From an uncultured Planctomycetaceae bacterium (GTDB lineage Bacteria > Planctomycetota > Planctomycetia > Pirellulales > Pirellulaceae), in the NCBI GenBank assembly GCA_903927685.1, contig CAIYOB010000978.1, forward strand, positions 1-8,774: a DNA stretch of 8,774 nucleotides, in the 5' to 3' direction. The notes under the pieces were generated by a model. It saw nothing but the letters and a program-made list of their open reading frames with translations. It searched no databases and was not told where the DNA came from. Positions 1-5,560 of this stretch are shown one piece after another; the stretch's first letter is position 1, and every line of letters begins with the position of its first letter. Both the position numbers and the translations under genes were made by a program.

Positions 1-1
1 A

Positions 2-1426
2 GCGGTTGCGTCCGGCTGGCGCGTGGCGTCGTTGTTCGCCGCCCAGATCGAGGGCGAACCATGTCCCCAATTGTTCATTGTTCTGGCGGAGGATGAACAC
101 AGCGAATTGCATCTGGCACGAGCGCTGATCGAGGACGGCCGGTTCCCCTCTTTGACCCCACGCTGTCCCCAAGTGCATCTTTTCGAGCGCGAGATCGCGG
201 AGCAGTTTGGCGTCACTCCCATGGATCATCCCTGGTTCAAGCCCGTGCGCTATCACCGGTCATGGACCAGCCGTGATGCCTGGCAGCGCCCGGCGGACCA
301 ACCGATCTTGCCGGCCGTCGGTGACTTCTACCAAGTGGAAGGGGACGAGGTTCATGAGGTCGCCGTCGGTCCGGTCCACGCGGGCGTAATCGAGCCGGGG
401 CATTTTCGCTTTCAGTGTCACGGCGAGCAGGTTTTCCACCTGGAGATCGCGCTGGGGTATCAGCACCGCGGCGTCGAAGAGGCCCTGCTCCACGGCCCGA
501 ACAAACGCTCCATTCATTACGCCGAGACGCTCGCTGGCGACACCACCATCGCCCACGCCACGGCCCATTGCCAAGTGATCGAGGCGCTCGCCCATTGCCA
601 GAAGAGCGCTCGCTCCCAGGCACTTCGGGGAATTGCCCTGGAGTTGGAACGTTTGGCGAATCATGCCGGCGACCTCGGCGCGCTGGCCAATGACGTAGGC
701 TTCCTGCCCACCGCCAGTTACTGCGGGCGAATTCGCGGCGATTACTTGAACATGACCGCACTGCTCTGCGGAAATCGTTTTGGCCGGGGCATGATTCGTC
801 CGGGTGGGGTGGGCTTCGATGTGGATCAGGCTCGGCTGGACGAATTGTCGCGGCGGCTCGATATCGCCGAGAAAGAGACCGCCGGGGCCGTCAATCTCCT
901 CTGGGATACGCCCTCCGTGATGGCCCGTTTCGAGGCGACGGGACCGTTGCCGCGGAAGGTTGCGATCGAACTGGGGATCGTGGGACCAGCAGCCCGCGCC
1001 TCCGGGTTGAGCTGGGATGCCCGGCAAAGTCTGCCCAGCGGCATTTATCGCTTCGCCCACCTTCCCGTTTCCACCTGGGATAGTGGCGATGTTTTCGCCC
1101 GTGCTTACGTCCGCTGGCTGGAGATCCAGCAGTCCATCGAGTTCATCCGTGAACAGATTCACGAGATTCCGCCGGGACCGCCACAGGCTGCCGTTGGGCC
1201 CCTCTCGCCACGGTCGCTGGCGATTGCGATCAACGAGGGATGGCGAGGCGAAGTCTGCCACGTGGCGATCACGGATGCCCAGTCGCGTTTCGCCCGCTAC
1301 AAGGTGGTTGATCCGTCGTTCCATAACTGGGCCGGACTCGCCTACGTGCTGCGCAACCAGCAGATCTCCGATTTTCCGCTGTGTAACAAGAGCTTTAACC
1401 TGTCCTATTGCGGCCACGACCTGTGA
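2..1426 (+). CDS. Ehr/group 4 hydrogenase-like large subunit, NuoC-NuoD fusion (5' partial)
   Basis: This is the catalytic-type large subunit of a membrane-bound complex related to complex I and group 4 [NiFe] hydrogenases, likely on the cytoplasmic face. The frame is open to the left edge. A GTG at 23 exists, but the residues before it (G-W-R) match the inside of the NuoC domain in HyfG, where roughly 60 residues precede this point, so I call it 5' partial. Counting from the GTG, residues 1-80 are the 30-kDa (NuoC) domain, with the FEREIAEQFG signature at 54-63. The 49-kDa (NuoD/HyfG) domain starts near 110 (VGPVHAGVIEPGHF) and continues with GYQHRGVEE at 145-153. The hydrogenase L1 motif E-R-x-C-G-x-C is replaced by ETLAGDTTIAH (168-178), and the C-terminal D-P-C-x-x-C by SFNLSYCGHDL (457-467). 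Both Ni-binding cysteine pairs are therefore absent, as in Ehr complexes. The next gene, 42 bp downstream, is the partner small subunit. The family call is firm; the Ehr assignment and the absence of hydrogenase activity are inferred. Confidence 0.9.
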   Translation, partial: AVASGWRVASLFAAQIEGEPCPQLFIVLAEDEHSELHLARALIEDGRFPSLTPRCPQVHLFEREIAEQFGVTPMDHPWFKPVRYHRSWTSRDAWQRPADQPILPAVGDFYQVEGDEVHEVAVGPVHAGVIEPGHFRFQCHGEQVFHLEIALGYQHRGVEEALLHGPNKRSIHYAETLAGDTTIAHATAHCQVIEALAHCQKSARSQALRGIALELERLANHAGDLGALANDVGFLPTASYCGRIRGDYLNMTALLCGNRFGRGMIRPGGVGFDVDQARLDELSRRLDIAEKETAGAVNLLWDTPSVMARFEATGPLPRKVAIELGIVGPAARASGLSWDARQSLPSGIYRFAHLPVSTWDSGDVFARAYVRWLEIQQSIEFIREQIHEIPPGPPQAAVGPLSPRSLAIAINEGWRGEVCHVAITDAQSRFARYKVVDPSFHNWAGLAYVLRNQQISDFPLCNKSFNLSYCGHDL

Positions 1427-1468
1427 GTTGGGCGACCTGACGGATGCCACACGAAGAAACGAGGATCT

Positions 1469-2311
1469 ATGCTCAAGCTACTTATGGAACGGATGCGGCA
1501 GGGCCATCGCACGATCCCGTATCCGGACGGGCCCGCGCCCCAGATGCCCGACCGGTTTCGCGGCCGGCCGACCATGGATGTCGCGAAATGCCCCGACGGC
1601 TGTCAGGCCTGCGCCGCGGCCTGCCCGACCCAGGCCGTGCGTCTGGCCGACCGGGTGAGCATCGACTTGGGCCGGTGCTTGTTCTGTACCGACTGTATGA
1701 CGGCCTGCCCCGAACAGGCCATCGCCTACGACACGGACTACCGCCTGGCCGTTCGCCAGCGCACCGACCTGGTTGTTCCGCAGGACCAGCAGGGTCCGCA
1801 CCTGGCCGCCGCACTGGACGCCCGACTGAAACGACTGTTCGGGCGATCGCTGAAACTTCGGCAAGTCAGCGCTGGCGGCTGCAACGCCTGCGAAGCCGAC
1901 GTCAACGTGCTGGGCACGATCGGCTGGGATCTGGGCCGATTCGGCATCCAGATGGTGGCATCACCCCGTCATGCGGATGGTCTGCTGATCACGGGTCCGG
2001 TGACCAGAAACATGGAACTGGCGTTGAGAAAGACTTACGACGCGGTCCCCGGCCCGAAGGTCGTCATCGCGGTTGGCGCCTGCGCGATTTCGGGCGGGCC
2101 TTACGTGGACCATCCCCAGGTCCATAACGGAGCGGATGCGATTGTCCCAGTTGATCTCTACGTGCCCGGCTGCCCTCCTCACCCTTTGACAATCCTCGAT
2201 GGCCTGCTCCGTCTGCTAGGCAGAATTGAGGACGGTGAGCGTTGTCACGCTCCATCTGCAGTTGTTCCAATCAAGCGTAGGTGGCAATCGGCAGAACCAC
2301 CGGCCGACTGA
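1469..2311 (+). CDS. Ehr/group 4 hydrogenase-like small subunit, ferredoxin-NuoB fusion
   Basis: This 280-residue protein is the electron-input and small subunit of the same complex. The N-terminal half is a two-cluster 4Fe-4S ferredoxin domain. The first set is C41, C45, C48, C52 (C-x3-C-x2-C-x3-C-P, with one extra residue in the first gap). The second is C70, C73, C76, C80 (classical C-x2-C-x2-C-x3-C-P). The C-terminal half is the NuoB/HycG domain with the four ligands of the cluster nearest the large subunit: C138 and C141 (GGCNACE), C205 (GACAISGG) and C235 (VPGCPPHP). All ligands look intact. In complex I and in Hyf/Hyc these two parts (NuoI-like and NuoB-like) are separate proteins, so this is a fusion. 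The ATG follows a GAGGA that sits rather close (1461-1465), and no upstream in-frame ATG lies nearby. It follows the large subunit by 42 bp, very likely in one operon, and appears to end it: the next gene converges 7 bp away. Electrons probably come from reduced ferredoxin (inference). Confidence 0.92.
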   Translation: MLKLLMERMRQGHRTIPYPDGPAPQMPDRFRGRPTMDVAKCPDGCQACAAACPTQAVRLADRVSIDLGRCLFCTDCMTACPEQAIAYDTDYRLAVRQRTDLVVPQDQQGPHLAAALDARLKRLFGRSLKLRQVSAGGCNACEADVNVLGTIGWDLGRFGIQMVASPRHADGLLITGPVTRNMELALRKTYDAVPGPKVVIAVGACAISGGPYVDHPQVHNGADAIVPVDLYVPGCPPHPLTILDGLLRLLGRIEDGERCHAPSAVVPIKRRWQSAEPPAD

Positions 2312-2318
2312 CGAGATC

Positions 2319-3290
2319 CTACTCCCGCTTGGATTCCGCCTGCGGGGTCAGGTTTAGCGCCTGCACGTACAGGTCGGTATAGTCGGTGACCTCCTGATTG
2401 CCCGGCTCGTAGGCGAACAGGCCGGGGTCCAGGTCCTGGGGGCGACGGATGGCGAGGATTTCGAGCACGACGTTCGGCTCGGTCTGCGCCGCTTCGGGGG
2501 GCGGAGTGTTTCCGCTCGGCACGGCCCGCCGGTATTCGATCCGGTAGGGCATCAGATCGCTCTGTCCCAGCACGACGCGGACATCCGTGGGCAACTGGGG
2601 CGGCAACCGTGCCGGATCGGCGGCTTGGCCCGCCAGGATGGCGTCCCGCTGGTTGGGCAGTAGTTCCGCGAGCCGCGCGGGCTTCCAGCGTCCGTCCACC
2701 ACCCACAGGGACGCCTTGTCCGTCCGCACCGCCTGGGGCGCCGAGAACTGAAAACTCTCGCCCAGGGCCGCGAGCAGTTGGGCCAGCCCCCCCACGGCCA
2801 GCCAGTTGCTGGACGCATCCACCCACGAGGTCCGCCCGCTGCTGCGGATCGCGTCCCGGATCCGTTCCAGATCGACGCGTCCCACCGACACGGTGTTGGC
2901 GGCGTCCCGCCGGATCCACAAGAACCGGCCGTCGCACACCTGCTGGAGCGACGACATCTGGTCGCCGACCTGCAACTTCAGATCCAGCCGCAGCAGCAGC
3001 CCGCGCGGCGACTGCTTTTGCAGGTACGTCCCGGATCCCGTCACCTCTTGCCCGAACAGTCGCGCCTTCTGCCGCAGCTTGATATCGGCGGCGGGCAGGG
3101 CCAGGAGCTGGTCGGCGGCGCGGGCGAGCAGATCTCGTTCGTCCGGCGACGCGTTCTCGGTTGTCTGGGCAGCTTGGGAGAAGCTCGCCAGGCTCACCAC
3201 CGCCAGCAGTGGCAGCAGGACGGAGTTGGGGGAACTGTGCCGACAACGACCGGACGGCGCGATTGTGCGGGTTTTGCCAAAGAAACGCAT
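2319..3290 (-). CDS. Secreted protein of unknown function, LolA-like appearance
   Basis: The predicted 323-residue protein has a long basic N-region, a hydrophobic core (about residues 24-37, VLLPLLAVVSLASF) and an A-rich cleavage site near residues 40-42, so it should be exported. The mature part opens with a helix-like stretch (DERDLLARAADQLLAL) and then alternating strands: KLRQKARLFGQEVTGSGTYL (71-90), a second set around LRLDLKLQVG (100-109) and CDGRFLWIRR (119-128). This order resembles the half-barrel start of LolA/outer-membrane lipoprotein-sorting proteins, but the match is by eye. Later strands contain LWVVDGRWKPARL and MPYRIEYRR. I chose the ATG at 3290; an alternative ATG at 3323 adds 11 residues and has a slightly better purine-rich leader (GGCGGAAA). 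The frame stays open to 3689, but that part overlaps the divergent lipoprotein gene and looks non-coding. It is divergent from the envelope gene run and convergent with the hydrogenase-like operon. Existence and export are well supported; the LolA relation is tentative. Confidence 0.8.
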   Translation of the reverse strand: MRFFGKTRTIAPSGRCRHSSPNSVLLPLLAVVSLASFSQAAQTTENASPDERDLLARAADQLLALPAADIKLRQKARLFGQEVTGSGTYLQKQSPRGLLLRLDLKLQVGDQMSSLQQVCDGRFLWIRRDAANTVSVGRVDLERIRDAIRSSGRTSWVDASSNWLAVGGLAQLLAALGESFQFSAPQAVRTDKASLWVVDGRWKPARLAELLPNQRDAILAGQAADPARLPPQLPTDVRVVLGQSDLMPYRIEYRRAVPSGNTPPPEAAQTEPNVVLEILAIRRPQDLDPGLFAYEPGNQEVTDYTDLYVQALNLTPQAESKRE

Positions 3291-3501
3291 TATTTGGAGC
3301 CGAACATTAACCCACGTAGACATTTTCCGCCGTAGACCAAGCTTGAGGAACCGGAGCCAAAGACACGGTCGGGCGACGATTGTATGGTCGCTCGGGAGTT
3401 TGGTCCACGCCAATCGGGAAGGGCCCGAGGGGGGGTCGCGTCCTGGCTGGACTCGCTGGAAATCGCAACGGACTGCGTGCCTGATCCGGAGGGGGAACAC
3501 G
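3291..3501. promoter_or_regulatory. Divergent intergenic region, presumed back-to-back promoters
   Basis: This 211-bp gap separates the minus-strand secreted-protein gene from the + strand lipoprotein gene, so promoters for both should lie here. I see no convincing -35/-10 pair on either strand. The only symmetric element noticed is an imperfect 8-bp inverted repeat, cgggcgac (3370-3377) and gtcgctcg (3387-3394), with one mismatch and a 9-bp spacer. A G-rich run lies at 3428-3436. Confidence 0.4.
3488..3495 (+). promoter_or_regulatory. Strong ribosome binding site for the lipoprotein gene
   Basis: The sequence ggaggggg ends 6 bases before the ATG at 3502. It fixes this start over the much longer open frame that runs upstream to 2806 through the opposite-strand gene. 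Confidence 0.75.
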
Positions 3502-4659
3502 ATGAAAATTCGACTTGCCATGTGGGTCTCATGTTGGGCCGCCATGTTGACAGCCCTGGGCTGTGTGACGCCCATCGAACACAACCTGCCGCCCGCGGAA
3601 CGCCTGATGCAACCGGGCCCCGGGGTCGATGGTCCCGGGCCGGGTGTCATGATGCCTCCCGTGTCGCCCTTGGGCGCGGGCATGTGCATGATGCCGCCGG
3701 CGGTCCAGCAGAACGTGCAAATCCTGTTCGCCCGGCCCGAGGGGATGCAGGTGCGTTGGGACGTCGCCAGCGAAGGCGGCTTCGACTCGACGCCGCTGGT
3801 CGTGCCCGGCCGTCAGACCTTCCCGCAGGGTGCGATCTATCGCTTGAAACTGACCAACATCGCGGGCCGGGAAGGCGTGGAGTTGTATCCCACGCTGGAG
3901 ATCGGCCCGACCACGCCGCGTACCGAAGCGTACCTGGCCCACAACACCATCCCGGTGCAGTTCACCGAAGAGGATTTTGACCAGGTCCTGACGGGCAACT
4001 TTGTCACCAAGGTGATTTACCTGCCGGACCCGGAATACCAGGAACTGGCCCAGGCCGGCGTCGAGACGTTGGTCAGCACGCGGCTGGATCCGGGCGTCGA
4101 TCCGATCACCGAGGCCGATCGGCGGGGTGCGATCATGGCCGTCGTCCGGGTGGGCAACAAGGACATGGAACTGCCGGGCGCCAATGGCGTCGTCAGCCCG
4201 TCGATCCCTGGCGCCGCACCGGGCGGAGCGGTGATGGCGACTTCCTACATGACCTCCAGCCCGTACTGCGGACCGCAGATGGCCGGCGCCATGCCGGGCT
4301 ATCCGGTGGCCATGGGGCCGACCGCCCTGATGCCGCAGAATGTGGCCGGAATCACGGCTCCGGAGTGGGGCATGCCGTACTCGGGGACGCCGATCGGACT
4401 GCCTGGCCCGCCGCACATCCCGATGGGCGGACCGGCGGGGCTGCGGCAGCACACGATGCGGAACCACACCCAAGTTAACATCCCCGAACCGAATAAGCAT
4501 GTCACCGTCAGCGTTCGCCAGATGCCGGGTTATACCTACCCGACGCCGCCGAACCGGGTGCACATCACCGAGCAATCGATCAGCCCGTCGCTGCCTTTCG
4601 ACCAACCGCGCATCAACCGTCACGAGTTGCTGCCCAGCGACGGCACCTGTGCCCCGTAG
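3502..4659 (+). CDS. Probable lipoprotein, paralog of the next gene, Met/Pro/Gly-rich tail
   Basis: The predicted 385-residue exported protein has no function I recognise. It starts MKIRLAMWVS, followed by a hydrophobic core and a lipobox-like ALGC with the cysteine at residue 21, so it is probably lipid-anchored; alanine rather than leucine at -3 makes the box imperfect. Residues 30-70 are rich in Pro, Gly and Met. A folded domain spans about 72-222, with strand-like segments AIYRLKLTNI (111-120), IPVQF (150-154) and VTKVIYLPDP (168-177), ending in an ADRRGA / VRVG stretch (205-218). This domain is clearly shared with the gene at 4745. Residues 225-315 form a low-complexity linker rich in Met, Pro and Gly, and the last 70 residues contain another strand-rich stretch (TQVNIPEPNKHVTVSVRQM). 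The strong Shine-Dalgarno supports this start. It is the first gene of a run of three envelope genes. An outer-envelope structural or scaffold role is a guess from context. Confidence 0.85.
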   Translation: MKIRLAMWVSCWAAMLTALGCVTPIEHNLPPAERLMQPGPGVDGPGPGVMMPPVSPLGAGMCMMPPAVQQNVQILFARPEGMQVRWDVASEGGFDSTPLVVPGRQTFPQGAIYRLKLTNIAGREGVELYPTLEIGPTTPRTEAYLAHNTIPVQFTEEDFDQVLTGNFVTKVIYLPDPEYQELAQAGVETLVSTRLDPGVDPITEADRRGAIMAVVRVGNKDMELPGANGVVSPSIPGAAPGGAVMATSYMTSSPYCGPQMAGAMPGYPVAMGPTALMPQNVAGITAPEWGMPYSGTPIGLPGPPHIPMGGPAGLRQHTMRNHTQVNIPEPNKHVTVSVRQMPGYTYPTPPNRVHITEQSISPSLPFDQPRINRHELLPSDGTCAP

Positions 4660-4679
4660 GACAGGCGAGATCCGTTCCG

Positions 4680-4705
4680 TCCCGGTCTGGAAGGCCAGAC
4701 CGGGA
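4680..4705 (+). terminator. Perfect 11-bp hairpin between the two paralogous genes
   Basis: The arms tcccggtctgg (4680-4690) and ccagaccggga (4695-4705) are perfectly complementary around the 4-base loop aagg. The hairpin starts 21 bases after the stop of the lipoprotein gene and ends 39 bases before the next ATG. The following sequence (attgcttt) has only a weak T tract. It could be a leaky intrinsic terminator, or an intercistronic stem-loop that protects the upstream mRNA from 3' decay. The structure is certain at sequence level; its role is not. Confidence 0.6.
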
Positions 4706-4744
4706 ATTGCTTTGGCACCCATCGCTCCGCAGGACGAGACTGGC

Positions 4745-5560
4745 ATGGCGCTTTACAGCTGGACAAACCCCGGATCCGGCACAGGCTTGGCCGCCCCCCG
4801 GGCGGCCGCCCGCCGCGCGGCCATCTGTCTGCTGGTCTGGGCCTGGGCTGTCAGCGCAGCTTGGGCTCAGCGCGAGCCGGTACATTATTTCCAGTCCAGC
4901 CGGCTGCCGCCGGGAACCATCGGGCCCAGCCAGCTGTTGCGAGGCGGCCCGCTGGCGGGTTACTTCCAACCGCTGGAAGTCCGCGGTCCGGAAGGAATCC
5001 AGGTCTCGGTCGCGGTGAACGGGCAGTTCGAGTCGCCGCAGAGCGCCCCGGCCCTGTTCGGAATGCTGATCGGGCCCGTGTATCGCCTGAAGCTGACGCA
5101 GATTCCGCGGAACGAAGGCGAAGAAGTGTTTCCCACGATCGAAGTGATCAATCGGCTGTATCCGCCGCCGGGCTTGGAGAACCATTTCCCCATTCCCGTG
5201 CACTTCAGCCAGGAAGAACTGGAGCTGGCCCTGTCCGGCCGTCTGGTCACCCGGGTCATCTACCTCGAGGACCCGCAGACGGCCTTGCCGGTCCGGGACA
5301 GCTTGGATCTGCAGCGGTATTACGAAGTCCAGGCGGACGAAGACCCGTTGCGAGTCGCCGATCGGTTAGGCCGCCCCGTGGCGATCATGCGCATGGGCTC
5401 GCGGACGCCGGAGTACGATCAGCGGCTGCAGCGTTTCCTGTTCGAGTGCCCGCCGCTGCAGCGACTGGCCGCCCCCGGACCTGTGCCCGACGCGCGGGCC
5501 GGCTTGGAAGAGAGCCTGCCTCCCATACCGCGCGTGGAACGCGGGAGGATGTACCCTTGA
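4745..5560 (+). CDS. Secreted protein, paralog of the preceding lipoprotein
   Basis: The predicted 271-residue protein has an N-terminal signal peptide: basic RR at 23-24, hydrophobic core ICLLVWAWAV, and a likely cut after AWA at residue 41. There is no lipobox cysteine, so it is probably soluble in the periplasm or bound to a partner. Residues 84-222 match the core domain of the lipoprotein encoded just upstream. Shared marks, in order, are YRLKLT (113-118), E-G-x-E-x-x-P-T-x-E (124-133), IP-V-x-F (150-154), VT-x-VIYL-x-DP (168-177), and ADR-x-G with a following R-x-G (205-218). It lacks the long Met/Pro/Gly-rich tail of its paralog. A weak AGGACGAG lies 6 bases before the ATG. Its stop TGA shares bases with the TTG start of the next gene, so the two are probably translationally coupled. 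Function unknown; the paralogy is visible directly in the translations. Confidence 0.85.
   Translation: MALYSWTNPGSGTGLAAPRAAARRAAICLLVWAWAVSAAWAQREPVHYFQSSRLPPGTIGPSQLLRGGPLAGYFQPLEVRGPEGIQVSVAVNGQFESPQSAPALFGMLIGPVYRLKLTQIPRNEGEEVFPTIEVINRLYPPPGLENHFPIPVHFSQEELELALSGRLVTRVIYLEDPQTALPVRDSLDLQRYYEVQADEDPLRVADRLGRPVAIMRMGSRTPEYDQRLQRFLFECPPLQRLAAPGPVPDARAGLEESLPPIPRVERGRMYP
5543..5549 (+). promoter_or_regulatory. Ribosome binding site that decides a TTG start
   Basis: The sequence gggagga sits 7 bases before TTG at 5557. The next in-frame ATG (5578) is 28 bases away from it, too far for normal use. This favours the TTG as the start of the DUF11 gene, giving a TTGA overlap with the previous stop codon. 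Confidence 0.65.

Noticed and set aside
260..1450. 396-codon open frame on the minus strand opposite the large-subunit gene
   Set aside because: The translation has no recognisable motif, while the opposite strand encodes a clear NuoC-NuoD protein; this is a GC-rich shadow frame.
2245..3246. 333-codon minus-strand frame overlapping the secreted-protein gene
   Set aside because: Its product is Arg/Gly/Ala-rich without signal peptide or motif; the alternative frame on the same strand has a signal peptide and regular strand pattern.
2806..3501. Upstream extension of the lipoprotein frame
   Set aside because: It runs through the opposite-strand gene, is Arg/Ser-rich, and the strong Shine-Dalgarno plus signal peptide fix the start at 3502.
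3324..3689. Upstream extension of the minus-strand secreted protein
   Set aside because: It would cover the divergent promoter region and the signal peptide of the lipoprotein gene, and would put the export signal deep inside the protein.
3529..4746. 405-codon minus-strand frame opposite the lipoprotein gene
   Set aside because: His/Arg/Gly-rich shadow of the + strand gene with no motif or ribosome binding site.
4861..5556. Upstream extension of the DUF11 frame
   Set aside because: It overlaps the whole secreted paralog in another frame and reads as Arg/Ala/Gly-rich noise; export signal and Shine-Dalgarno put the start at 5557.
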